DNA of 22,885 bases from the NCBI GenBank assembly GCA_003447515.1, contig DLZA01000166.1:1-22885 (forward strand). The letters run 5' to 3'. Under the pieces are notes generated by a model. It worked only from the letters and a program-made list of their open reading frames with translations. It had not been told where the DNA came from and ran no database searches. Numbering within the stretch: position 1 is the stretch's first letter; the number at the start of each line of letters is the position of its first letter. The position numbers and the translations under genes were made by a program. Below, piece after piece: positions 7,652 to 15,759 of the stretch. This DNA comes from Paracoccaceae bacterium. Lineage in GTDB: Bacteria; Pseudomonadota; Alphaproteobacteria; Rhodobacterales; Rhodobacteraceae.

Positions 7652-9060
7652 GCAAACCATATGATTATCCATTCGAGCTGCCGCCCGAGGATGAAATTCG
7701 ATTTAAAGATGCGGGTGCTGTAGAAGGTCGTCCAGCAGGTGTTCCCGCATCTTATGACGAAGGTGGTTCAGCTCGCTGGACACCCGAAGCGATTTCGGAA
7801 GTGCACGCATTAGCTCAGCTGGGGCGTTATCAGGTGCGTGGCTACAATTCCTTTAATAAACGGATGCCAACTTTCGATGACCTGACGTTTGTGCCCGCAA
7901 CGATGACGCGGCTACCGTTAGAAGGCTACCGCGAGAAGTGTGATACAACAACCATTTTAGGCGGTGGACGTGGGATTGTTGAAAATCCGCTCGAACTAAA
8001 AATTCCAATCTATATCGCGTCGATGTCTTTTGGTGCATTGTCTGCATCTGCAAAAGCTTCGTTAGGTTACGGTGCATCCAAAGTTGGAACAATGACCTGC
8101 ACGGGTGAAGGTGGGATGCTCGAAGAGGAGCGGGAGGCTTCGCAGAGGCTTGTTTATCAAATGTCACCCGCCCGATATGGAATTGATCTGGAACATCTGC
8201 GTCGCGCGGATGGGCTCGAGATTGTTGTAGGGCAGGGCGCAAAGCCTGGAACGGGTGGCTTGCTGCTTGGGATGAAAGTGTCCCCGCGCGTATCAAAGAT
8301 GCGCACTTTGCCTGAAGGCGTGGATCAGCGGTCGACAATTCGACACCCAGACTTCCTTGGTGCCGATGATCTGGCTGTAAAAATTGAAGAGCTGCGGATT
8401 GCGACCAACTATAAGGTGCCAATTTCCATAAAGATGGGTGCAACGCGTCCACGGTTCGATGTGGCGGTTGCGGCAAAGGCTGGTGCTGATATTATCGTGG
8501 TAGATGGGGCGGAAGGCGGCACTGGTGCGTCGCCTGAACTTCTGCTTAACCATACAGGTATTCCGAATATGTCGGCCATTCGTGCAGCGCGAGAAAGTCT
8601 GGATGAATGTGGGATGTCGGATAAGGTGTCGCTTGTTGCGGCGGGCGGTATTCGATCAGGTGTCGATGCGGCCAAGGCGATCGCCTTGGGCGCAGATGCG
8701 GTAATGATCGGAAATGCGGCGATGATCGCAATGGGCTGTAATTCGCCCCGTTATTTAGAAGATTACGCGAAGCTTGGCACATCTCCAGGGGCTTGTCACC
8801 ACTGTCATACAGGGATGTGTCCAGTTGGCGTGGCAACGCAAGATCCAGAGTTGGAGAAGCGCATGGACCCCCACGCGGGTGCCGAACGTGTGGCGCGGTA
8901 TCTGACAGCGATGACGATGGAAATCACGGCATTGGCTAAGGCATGTGGTAAATCATCGGTACATAACTTAGAGGTTGAAGATCTGCGTGCATTGTCTTTT
9001 GAAGCTTCTGCTTTTACGGGGGTGAAGATGGCTGGAATTGATAGGGCCTATGAGTGGTGA
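7636..9060 (+). CDS. glxD: GlxD/MgsC-like FMN- and Fe-S-containing glutamate synthase domain subunit
   Basis: A 474-residue protein equivalent to the FMN-binding barrel of glutamate synthase. Seen: MSFGALSASAKASLGYGA (about 129-146), GQGAKPGTGGLLLG, KMGATRPRFD, VDGAEGGTGASP and AAGGIRSGVDAAKAIALGADAVMIGNA near the flavin phosphate. A cysteine motif CHHCHTGMC (C-x2-C-x4-C) just after GTSPGA could hold an Fe-S cluster. By analogy with MgsC it forms an N-substituted glutamate from a gamma-glutamyl amide or amine; ordinary glutamate synthesis is less likely because no GltD partner is present. It overlaps the next gene by seven bases. Confidence 0.9.
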   Translation: MAHDLSKPYDYPFELPPEDEIRFKDAGAVEGRPAGVPASYDEGGSARWTPEAISEVHALAQLGRYQVRGYNSFNKRMPTFDDLTFVPATMTRLPLEGYREKCDTTTILGGGRGIVENPLELKIPIYIASMSFGALSASAKASLGYGASKVGTMTCTGEGGMLEEEREASQRLVYQMSPARYGIDLEHLRRADGLEIVVGQGAKPGTGGLLLGMKVSPRVSKMRTLPEGVDQRSTIRHPDFLGADDLAVKIEELRIATNYKVPISIKMGATRPRFDVAVAAKAGADIIVVDGAEGGTGASPELLLNHTGIPNMSAIRAARESLDECGMSDKVSLVAAGGIRSGVDAAKAIALGADAVMIGNAAMIAMGCNSPRYLEDYAKLGTSPGACHHCHTGMCPVGVATQDPELEKRMDPHAGAERVARYLTAMTMEITALAKACGKSSVHNLEVEDLRALSFEASAFTGVKMAGIDRAYEW

Positions 9061-9761
9061 GAATTGCCGTTCTCGATCTGACACGACATCCAGTTCCAAT
9101 GTTGGAGGGATTACCCAGCGTTGGGGAGCAAACTGTCGAGTGGATCGCACCTGCGATGTCTGATGCGGAATTTGCGCGGATTGATGTGGCGGAGGGTGGC
9201 GCGCCCATGCCGCGACTGGATACGTTTGATGGACTGTTGCTGACTGGGTCAGAGTTTGGTGTTTACGATGATACGCCGTGGATGGAGCCACTGCGCCAAT
9301 TGTTACGGGACACCAAAGTGGTGGGTAAGCCGATCTTCGGAATTTGTTTTGGGCATCAGATCATGGCAGATACGTTTGGAGGTAAGGCTGAAAAGACTGT
9401 AGGTGGCAACGTTGTTGGCGTGCGTCAATTTGATCTCAATGGTATTGAGGTGGACGCGCATGTGTGGCACCAGGATCAGGTCACCCAAGTGCCCCCAAAT
9501 GCTAAGGTCACGGGGATAGCGGATTACTGTCCAGTGGGTGCGTTAGAATATGACTTTCCAGCTGCCAGTGTCCAATTTCATCCCGAACATACGAAGAAGC
9601 ACATTTCGGATGTGTTTGCGCGTGCGCAAGGCCAGTCAGGTTTTCCGAACGATGCGGAAATGGCAGCCGCCCTGGCCAGCTTTGACGCAGGAGACGTGAA
9701 AGCTGATTTAATGACTGAAAAAGTAGCCAAATTCTTTCGCGTGCACGCGGCTAATCTATAA
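9054..9761 (+). CDS. Class I glutamine amidotransferase-like protein (possible gamma-glutamyl hydrolase)
   Basis: A 235-residue triad amidotransferase fold. The nucleophile is Cys98 in GICFGHQ, and His176 and Glu178 lie in VQFHPEH; LLTGSEFGVYDD marks the oxyanion-region loop. It resembles the free-standing GMP-synthase-like group. The start is GTG 9054 or 9057, inside the glxD stop region, so translation is coupled. In the putrescine pathway a class I hydrolase (PuuD) removes glutamate from a gamma-glutamyl product; a similar deglutamylation role fits this cluster but is inference. It closes the glx operon. Confidence 0.87.
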   Translation: MVRIAVLDLTRHPVPMLEGLPSVGEQTVEWIAPAMSDAEFARIDVAEGGAPMPRLDTFDGLLLTGSEFGVYDDTPWMEPLRQLLRDTKVVGKPIFGICFGHQIMADTFGGKAEKTVGGNVVGVRQFDLNGIEVDAHVWHQDQVTQVPPNAKVTGIADYCPVGALEYDFPAASVQFHPEHTKKHISDVFARAQGQSGFPNDAEMAAALASFDAGDVKADLMTEKVAKFFRVHAANL

Positions 9762-10034
9762 TTTTATTTTGATCCGTGTCGTCGGTATTCAAAAAGATGT
9801 CACATCCTAGCCTGACGCATCCCTAAGCTCGTTTGTCAGACCTAAGCAAAAGTGCCTAAACCGATCGAAAGCTAGCTGTTATTCTCCAAATTGAAGCGGT
9901 CTTTGAGTGGGGCTGAAGCAGAGATATTTACTTTTTGGCAATGGCATGGGTGGCCTCAAGCAATTATGTTCAGAGGTTTGTTTATCTTTATCTGTCCGAA
10001 GGCTGAGGTTTTTATTGGTTGCCAGCACTAAGTC
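9762..10034. other. Non-coding gap between convergent genes
   Basis: The 273 bases separate the amidotransferase gene (plus) from the FAD oxidase gene (minus). I see no credible ORF, operator copy, tRNA or strong terminator hairpin. There is an AT-rich stretch around 9970-10020. Confidence 0.5.
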
Positions 10035-11177
10035 TTAACGTCCACTTGGGCTCTCCTTAGGAGAGAGTTTGCGGCGGCCCGCGATTTTGAAACGGTCGGC
10101 TGTGCCATAGTTTTTCATGGCAACCCCAGCAGTAAATTCGCCAAAGATTGGGCCGTGTTTGAACAGGTGTCCCGAACAACCGCCAGCGAGCAGGACGTTT
10201 TTATGTTTGGGATGCCAGTCGACGATAAAATGTGTGTCGGGCGTTAAGATGACTTGATTAAATTTACTGTCCACAATGCGTTGTCCTTCAAGGCCCGGGA
10301 GTCGGTGACGTATATATTGGCGGGTTTTGTTGAGCGATTGTTTTTCGATCAAACGTTCGTCGTTGTTAATATCGATAGGTGTGTTTGGAATAACAACGGC
10401 GGCTTTGACGCCTGATCCCTCCGAACTTGGGATGCCGAATGAACCTTGGCCATGATCGATCCAGCAAGGCATGTTATCCATGTCGAACGCATCGGATCCG
10501 TCAGGGGTAGAAGTGTAAAGCACGTTTATTCCCATTATTGCACTGATTGGTTTGATTGTTTTTGGAAACATTTCTGCCATCCAAGCGCCTGTAGCAACGA
10601 TTATCACGTCTGCCTCTAGCGGCTTTCCGTTAACCATTGGGCGTTCGGTTGCGTCTGTTGTGACGATTTCGCGTTTGACCGTGCCGCCAAGTTTCTTGAA
10701 TAGGTCAATGGCGGTGATTACACAGCGGTGCGCCATGAGGAGGCCGGCTTCAGGTTCAAACAAGGCGTATTCGATTTCGTCCACTTTGAATTGTGGAAAA
10801 CGTTGTTGCACTTCCTCTTTGCTGAGTTTGTAGTAGGGGACACCAACACGGTCGAAGGTGGTAGCGGTGGCGTCTTCCCAGTCACAGTGGCCCCTAGTGG
10901 CGAGGATAAGAGCGCCACATTCATACATTAGTTTCTGGCCAGTCTCAGTTTGAAGTTCCAGCCAGCGCGTGCGGCTTTCGCGTGCCCATCTAGTGTAGAA
11001 TTCATCACGACCGGAGATGGCGCGGATAACGCGGTTATAGTCGGTCGAGGCAGCACGGGGATGACCGGGCTCCCATCGATCGATGAGAGTCACACGCTCG
11101 CCATTGCGTTGGAGGTTTAGCGCGGTCATGGCGCCAGCTATTCCCCCACCGACTATTATAATGTTAGCTTTCGACAT
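10035..11177 (-). CDS. FAD-dependent amine oxidase/dehydrogenase, DAO family (monomeric sarcosine oxidase-like)
   Basis: A 380-residue flavoprotein. The FAD-binding dinucleotide fold is at the N-terminus (IIIVGGGIAG, 6-15, with LIDR after the second strand), the second FAD region is VIIVATGAWMAEMFP (191-205), and the C-terminal flavin segment is TPDTHFIVDWHP to GGCSGHLFKHGPIFGE (312-347). Lys258 and Lys340 align with the oxygen-activating and substrate-binding lysines of monomeric sarcosine oxidase. The cysteine that carries covalent FAD there corresponds to Asn307 here, so the flavin is probably non-covalent. Expected chemistry is oxidation of a secondary amine or glutamylated amine to an imine. 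AAGGA precedes the ATG. It is divergent from glnT and shares its operator. Confidence 0.88.
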   Translation of the reverse strand: MSKANIIIVGGGIAGAMTALNLQRNGERVTLIDRWEPGHPRAASTDYNRVIRAISGRDEFYTRWARESRTRWLELQTETGQKLMYECGALILATRGHCDWEDATATTFDRVGVPYYKLSKEEVQQRFPQFKVDEIEYALFEPEAGLLMAHRCVITAIDLFKKLGGTVKREIVTTDATERPMVNGKPLEADVIIVATGAWMAEMFPKTIKPISAIMGINVLYTSTPDGSDAFDMDNMPCWIDHGQGSFGIPSSEGSGVKAAVVIPNTPIDINNDERLIEKQSLNKTRQYIRHRLPGLEGQRIVDSKFNQVILTPDTHFIVDWHPKHKNVLLAGGCSGHLFKHGPIFGEFTAGVAMKNYGTADRFKIAGRRKLSPKESPSGR

Positions 11178-11210
11178 CAGAAAATCCTTGCGGAAACTGT
11201 ATTTATGGAT

Positions 11211-11229
11211 ACTGTATACAGAATACAGT
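11211..11229. promoter_or_regulatory. GntR-type operator between the FAD oxidase and glnT operons
   Basis: TGTATACAGAATACA (11213-11227) matches the consensus at 14 of 15 positions. Considered as 11211-11229, the arms ACTGTAT and ATACAGT are exact complements around five bases. An extra half-site ACTGTAT lies at 11196-11202. The site is centred in the 86-base divergent gap, so one bound regulator could control both directions. Confidence 0.75.
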
Positions 11230-11263
11230 TTGATAGCAAGGACTGTAGGACAGGGAGAAAAAT

Positions 11264-12571
11264 GTGTCTAATCAAAGCTTTAAATTACCAGAGGGAACGC
11301 ATACTGTTGTAATGGGTTTAGGAGATATGTGTGGAATAATGCGTGGAAAGCGCATCCCTGCAACTCATTGGGACAATATTTGTAAGAACGGAAATGCTTA
11401 TTCTATCGCTTTGTTCGCGATCGATATGACATGCGATGTCTGGGACACACCCTATGTGAACTTTGACAATGGCTACCCTGATTTTCACATGTTTCCGATG
11501 ACACAACCTGTAGAGTTGCCTTGGGAGCCGGGTGTGGCGATGTGCATGGGGCGTTCTGAAGCAATGGATCACAGCGAATTACCGATTGATCCGCGCAACG
11601 TTTTGAAACGACAGTTGACGCGTGCGGAAAAGATGGGCTTTCAGGTACAAGTTGGTACGGAACTCGAATTCTATCTGCTTGACCCCGAAACAAATTTGCC
11701 AAAAGACCGGGGGATCGGTGTTTATGGTCTTGATCGTTCAGCGGAGTTAGAGCATGTGCTTGGTCCGATCCGCCAACAAATTAATGAGTACGGTATCCCA
11801 ATCGAGCAGTCTAATCCGGAGTATGCGGCCGGCCAGGTTGAGGTGAATATACGTTACGGCGAAGCAATGTTGTCTGCAGATCGTGCGGTTGAATTCCGCA
11901 CTTTGGTAAAGCAGCTGGCATCTGCGCACGATTACAAGGCGACCTTTATGGCAAAGCCATTCTTTGAGGAGAGTGGCAATGGGTTCCATACGCATTATTC
12001 AGTTTGGGAAAACGGTAAGAACGTCTTCGCAAATAAGGGTGAGTTGAGTGAGATGGGCCGACATTTTTTGGGTGGTTTGCAAAAGCGGATGGCGGAAGCG
12101 TCTGTTTGTGGTTCTGCTACAGTGAACGGGTACCGTCGCCGTCAGCCTTACACGTTTTGTCCGATCAACACAGCTTGGGGATTGGACAACCGCACTGTCG
12201 GTTTGCGCGTGATTCAAGGGTCTAACACAGCCACACGGATCGAAAAGCGTGACGCGGGTGCAGATGCTAATCCATATTTGTTACTGGCTGCTGATATTGC
12301 AGCGGGTTTGGATGGTATTGAGCAGAGTATAGAGCCCGATGAATGTGAGCTGGGCAATGCTTATGAATCTCAACGTGCAGCTCCGATCCCAACGGATTTA
12401 GGCACTGCAATTGATCTTGCCCGCGGGTCTGCGTGGCTCAAGGACGTCATGGGAGAAACACAGTGGGAAATCTATTTGCAAATGTGCGAGCGGGAATTGA
12501 ATTTTTATAATGAGTTTATCAACAACCAAGTTACACAGATCGAACTTGACCGTTATCTGGGGAACTTCTGA
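11264..12571 (+). CDS. glnT: GlnT-type (type III) glutamine-synthetase-family ligase, probable gamma-glutamyl-amine ligase
   Basis: A 435-residue ATP-dependent ligase of the GlnT/PuuA/IpuC group, which joins the gamma-carboxyl of glutamate to an amine. Seen: GTELEFYLL (131-139) with metal-ligand glutamates, EYAAGQVEVN (186-195), the ATP/metal histidine segment GNGFHTHYSVW (238-248), NRTVGLRVI (309-317), and TRIEKRDAGADANPYL (324-339) with the glutamate-binding arginine. It lacks the C-terminal adenylylation-type tail of housekeeping GlnA. The start is GTG at 11264 with AGGGAG at 11252-11257; the ATG two bases earlier is in another frame. It leads the microcompartment operon and overlaps the BMC-P start by one base, so glutamylation and the shell are co-expressed. 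Confidence 0.9.
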   Translation: MSNQSFKLPEGTHTVVMGLGDMCGIMRGKRIPATHWDNICKNGNAYSIALFAIDMTCDVWDTPYVNFDNGYPDFHMFPMTQPVELPWEPGVAMCMGRSEAMDHSELPIDPRNVLKRQLTRAEKMGFQVQVGTELEFYLLDPETNLPKDRGIGVYGLDRSAELEHVLGPIRQQINEYGIPIEQSNPEYAAGQVEVNIRYGEAMLSADRAVEFRTLVKQLASAHDYKATFMAKPFFEESGNGFHTHYSVWENGKNVFANKGELSEMGRHFLGGLQKRMAEASVCGSATVNGYRRRQPYTFCPINTAWGLDNRTVGLRVIQGSNTATRIEKRDAGADANPYLLLAADIAAGLDGIEQSIEPDECELGNAYESQRAAPIPTDLGTAIDLARGSAWLKDVMGETQWEIYLQMCERELNFYNEFINNQVTQIELDRYLGNF

Positions 12572-12840
12572 TGAAACTAGCTCGCGTTGTTGGGACGGTC
12601 ACGGCCACCGCCAAAGATACACAGCTAGTTGGGGCGACCTTGCTTCTGTGTGACATCACCGATGGCGTTGGTGGCGTTTTATCAGAGGCACAAGTAGCCA
12701 CGGATACGGTGGGTGCAGGCGTTGGAGACACCGTGCTTATTACTACAGGATCAGCGGCTCGTATGGCGGCTGGAAGCGCGGGTTCGCCCGTAGATGCAAC
12801 AATTGTCGCGGTGGTGGATAAAGTCGCCCTCGCAAAATAA
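12571..12840 (+). CDS. Bacterial microcompartment pentameric vertex protein (BMC-P, EutN/CcmL family)
   Basis: An 89-residue single-domain protein with the EutN/CcmL pattern: MKLARVVGTVTATAKD at the N-terminus, central VATDTVGAGVGDTVLITTGSAAR (the last part is the pentamer interface), and PVDATIVAVVD near the C-terminus. Pentamers cap the twelve vertices of the icosahedral shell. It is the only BMC-P in the window. It starts on the glnT stop codon (TGATG). Confidence 0.95.
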   Translation: MKLARVVGTVTATAKDTQLVGATLLLCDITDGVGGVLSEAQVATDTVGAGVGDTVLITTGSAARMAAGSAGSPVDATIVAVVDKVALAK

Positions 12841-12864
12841 TCACTGTCATTTAGGAGAAAAACA

Positions 12865-13161
12865 ATGGCGAAACCAGCAGCGGGCCAATCGGCTCTAGGT
12901 ATGATCGAAACACGTGGCTTGGTCGCTTCTATTGAAGCGGCTGATGCGATGGTCAAAGCAGCAAGCGTTGCGATTGTTGCACAAACAAAAGCGGGCGGTG
13001 GGTTGGTAACAACGCTCGTTCGTGGCGAAGTCGGCGCGGTAAAGGCGGCAACAGACGCGGGTGCGACAGCAGCTAACAAGGTTGGTGAAGTGGTGTCTGT
13101 CCATGTGATCGCACGCCCACATGATGAACTGGAAGCCATTCTTGAAGGCATTGCTGGTTAG
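12865..13161 (+). CDS. Bacterial microcompartment hexameric shell protein (BMC-H)
   Basis: A 98-residue single BMC-domain protein: [20 protein letters not shown] (10-29), then the pore-loop region [27 protein letters not shown], and [17 protein letters not shown] at the C-terminus. Hexamers tile the shell facets, and the small residues Ala-Gly-Gly-Gly at the pore loop suggest a narrow opening. AGGAG at 12853-12857 gives it a strong ribosome binding site, fitting a protein needed in many copies. It is the only BMC-H here. Confidence 0.96.
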   Translation: MAKPAAGQSALGMIETRGLVASIEAADAMVKAASVAIVAQTKAGGGLVTTLVRGEVGAVKAATDAGATAANKVGEVVSVHVIARPHDELEAILEGIAG

Positions 13162-13190
13162 TTAAATCTAACGCCTGAAGGGATACTTCC

Positions 13191-14378
13191 ATGACCAATG
13201 CGTTTGCAGAATTCGCGGATGCGGCTTCAAGCTCGTCTGCGTCCAAAAAGTCAAGAAACGTGCCGTCCTATGACCGTATCTCAGTGCTGGGTGGCGGTGA
13301 AGATGCGAGGCTTATTGCGGCGCTGAGCCTGGCTGAAGGGGCGAAAGTCTCACTCTTTTCAGCCTATGGGTCCGAACTGGAGGCATTGCGCTCGTCGAGC
13401 GGTGTCTCTCTGCGCGGCGCTGGGCCAGTTGGCACTTATCAGGTAGATCGTACGTCGCCGTCCATCCAAACAACGGCGGAACTAGATGCGTCCGTTAGAG
13501 AAGCAGACGTGATTTACCTGACGGGGCCTGTACACAAGCAACGCACCTACGCGATGGTATTGGCTGATCATCTGTCTGATGGGCAGGTTTTGGTTTTGGC
13601 CCCTGGTCGATCGTTGGGCGCACTTGAAACTGCTTGGTTTTTACGTATTGGTGGCTGTACTGCAGATATAACGATTGTCGAAGCGCAAGGTTTGCCGTTT
13701 TTTGTTAAGGCAGAGGGTGCGGTTTTAAACTTATCTCCGTGCGGACCTGTAGCTGCCGCAACTCTACCAAGTGGTCGGGATGATGTTTTGGAAGGTTTGG
13801 CCAAATACCTTCCAAATTTAGAAGCTTGTGACAGTGTCCTAACATCTGGCTTCGCAGATGGATCTGCTCTGGTAGAGTTTCCCGCGTTGTTGATGAGTGG
13901 TCCGGCACTGGGTTCAGGCGCAGTGCCTGTGCCCATGGGCGGGGCGCCTTTGGCGGAGAATCAGAACTTTGCTGCTCTGATTGGTATCGAACAGCGCAAT
14001 ATAATCGAACAATTGACAAAAGAACGGATGTCTGTTGCGAAAGCCTTTGGTGTCCGTGGATTGGCGGGTGTGAAAACTTTGATTGAAACCCATGCCGGTG
14101 TTGTAAAGGGAGAGGCTAAAAGGCCTGTGCCGGATCAAGATGGTGCTAAGGCATTGTTGCGTGATGGAGTTATTGGCTCGCTCGTGCCGCTTATGTCAGC
14201 TGGAAAGCTGGCAGGGATTGAACTGCCTGTGACGCAATCGATGATTACGCTGGCGAGTGCCATTTTGGGTGCAGATGTTGCGGCAGCGGGACGGCGGCTT
14301 GATACTATTGGGATTACCGCCAAAGATATAGACACGGCGCGATCCGCCATGGACGCAATAGCCAAGGGAGGAAGTTGA
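13191..14378 (+). CDS. Opine-dehydrogenase-family NAD(P)-binding protein with a probable encapsulation peptide
   Basis: A 395-residue protein. Residues 28-215 are a Rossmann domain of the octopine/nopaline dehydrogenase type: ISVLGGGEDARLIAALSL, ELDASVREADVIYLTGP, LSDGQVLVLAPGRSLGALE and TIVEAQGLPFF follow that family in order. Residues about 225-390 form the helical C-terminal domain. Where the family usually has an HP catalytic pair, Phe230-Pro231 is seen. Residues 1-26 precede the fold: a short amphipathic stretch (AFAEFADAA) and a Ser-rich linker, the layout of a microcompartment cargo tag. Family members interconvert an N-substituted amino acid with an amino acid plus a carbonyl compound. 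Here it could split an N-alkylglutamate inside the shell, if active. Confidence 0.75.
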   Translation: MTNAFAEFADAASSSSASKKSRNVPSYDRISVLGGGEDARLIAALSLAEGAKVSLFSAYGSELEALRSSSGVSLRGAGPVGTYQVDRTSPSIQTTAELDASVREADVIYLTGPVHKQRTYAMVLADHLSDGQVLVLAPGRSLGALETAWFLRIGGCTADITIVEAQGLPFFVKAEGAVLNLSPCGPVAAATLPSGRDDVLEGLAKYLPNLEACDSVLTSGFADGSALVEFPALLMSGPALGSGAVPVPMGGAPLAENQNFAALIGIEQRNIIEQLTKERMSVAKAFGVRGLAGVKTLIETHAGVVKGEAKRPVPDQDGAKALLRDGVIGSLVPLMSAGKLAGIELPVTQSMITLASAILGADVAAAGRRLDTIGITAKDIDTARSAMDAIAKGGS

Positions 14379-14379
14379 T

Positions 14380-15759
14380 ATGGACGATGATCTTAAATCC
14401 ATTGCAGCTGCACGGCGAACCGCGGAAACGGCTTTTACGGCGTATCAAAAATTTCTTGGCACGGACCCTGCGCATGTAGATGCAATTGTCGATTCGATGG
14501 CACGGGCAATTGAACCTGTTGCCAAAGAGCTGGCCGCACTGGCCGTTGAAGAAACAGGATACGGGAACGTGCCTGATAAGCGGCTTAAGAATTTGTTTAA
14601 CGCGCTTTCGGTTGCGGATTTTCTACGTGATGTGACGACGCTTGGAATGTTGTGGCGTGATGATGCGACGAAGGTTGCGGCGTTTGGCGAGCCTATGGGC
14701 GTTGTGGCAGCATTAATACCAGTTACGAACCCGACTTCGACGATTATTTTTAAGGTACTGTCGGCAGTGAAGGCAGGCAATGCAATTGTTTGTGCGCCAC
14801 ATCCGCGTGGCATTAAGTGTGGGATGGCGACAATCAAGGTGATGGCGGACGCAGCTGAACAAATGGGTGCGCCGAAGGGTTTGATTCAGTGTTTAGACCA
14901 AGTGACCATTGCAGGCACGGCCGAATTGATGAGTCACCGCCGCACATCAGTTGTTATGGCGACGGGTGGCCCTGCGATGGTAAAGGCGGCCTATTCAAGT
15001 GGTAAGCCGACGTTGGCTGTTGGTGCAGGCAACGTACCCTGTTATGTTCATAAATCGAAGGGTGGTGAGATCGGCGAAGTTGCTGAGATGATCGTAACCT
15101 CCAAGTGTTTTGACTACGGTACTGCCTGTGTTTCGGAACAAGCGGTAATAGCTGATCCCGAGATTGCGCGTGAGTTGCGCCAAGAAATGAAGATGCGTGG
15201 AGCGTATTTCTGCACCCTTGCGGAAAGTGACCGTTTATCCAAAGTAATCTTTATGGGTAAGCAAGCGATGAATGCAGAGCGTGTTGGGCAAAGCCCACAA
15301 GCATTAGCGGACGCTGCTGGGTTTTCGATTCCGCCCAAAACGCGTTGTTTGGTGTCTGAGGAGACCGAAATTGGTTGGCATCGTCCGCTTAGTGCAGAAA
15401 AGTTGAATCCTGTTTTAGCCTTCTATGAGGTGCGTGACAGCCAGCATGGCATTGAGATGTCGATTAATATTGCAAAGTTTGAGGGCTGGGGCCACTCAGC
15501 CTGCTTGCACTCAAACGATCCAGAAATCGTGGCTCAGTTTGCGGCGGTGCCCACGGGCCGCGTCCTTGTGAATACACCAGCGATTTTGGGTGGCATGGGT
15601 TATTCAACTGATTTGGAACCGTCCTTTATGCTTGGCACTGGCACATGGTCTGGCAGTATCACATCGGACAACGTTACAGCACTGCACCTGATCAATATCA
15701 AGCGTGTGGCCTATGAAAACCGCCCTTGGCGCGATATCTATGAGGAGTATGGCGAATGA
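14380..15759 (+). CDS. Microcompartment-associated acylating aldehyde dehydrogenase
   Basis: A 459-residue CoA-acylating aldehyde dehydrogenase. Seen: NVPDKRLKN (63-71), PVTNPTSTIIFK (114-125), AVGAGNVPCYV (213-223), catalytic Cys250 in FDYGTACVSEQ, and GWGHSACLHS late in the chain. It converts a lumenal aldehyde, NAD+ and CoA to an acyl-CoA and NADH, the core step of aldehyde-processing microcompartments. GGGAGGAAG precedes the ATG. It overlaps the BMC-T start by four bases. No obvious extra peptide at either end marks it as cargo, so encapsulation may use the opine-dehydrogenase-like partner or an internal surface. It is related to the enzyme at 1-990 but clearly diverged. Confidence 0.93.
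   Translation: MDDDLKSIAAARRTAETAFTAYQKFLGTDPAHVDAIVDSMARAIEPVAKELAALAVEETGYGNVPDKRLKNLFNALSVADFLRDVTTLGMLWRDDATKVAAFGEPMGVVAALIPVTNPTSTIIFKVLSAVKAGNAIVCAPHPRGIKCGMATIKVMADAAEQMGAPKGLIQCLDQVTIAGTAELMSHRRTSVVMATGGPAMVKAAYSSGKPTLAVGAGNVPCYVHKSKGGEIGEVAEMIVTSKCFDYGTACVSEQAVIADPEIARELRQEMKMRGAYFCTLAESDRLSKVIFMGKQAMNAERVGQSPQALADAAGFSIPPKTRCLVSEETEIGWHRPLSAEKLNPVLAFYEVRDSQHGIEMSINIAKFEGWGHSACLHSNDPEIVAQFAAVPTGRVLVNTPAILGGMGYSTDLEPSFMLGTGTWSGSITSDNVTALHLINIKRVAYENRPWRDIYEEYGE

Noticed and set aside
6018..9060. Ordinary NADPH glutamate synthase broken into pieces by frameshifts
   Set aside because: Each piece has its own start and a natural domain boundary with short overlaps, as in GlxBCD/MgsABC; no gltD-like gene is nearby.
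11264..12571. Housekeeping glutamine synthetase GlnA
   Set aside because: Length and motif spacing fit the GlnT/PuuA-type ligase group, and no glnB or other nitrogen-regulation gene is adjacent.
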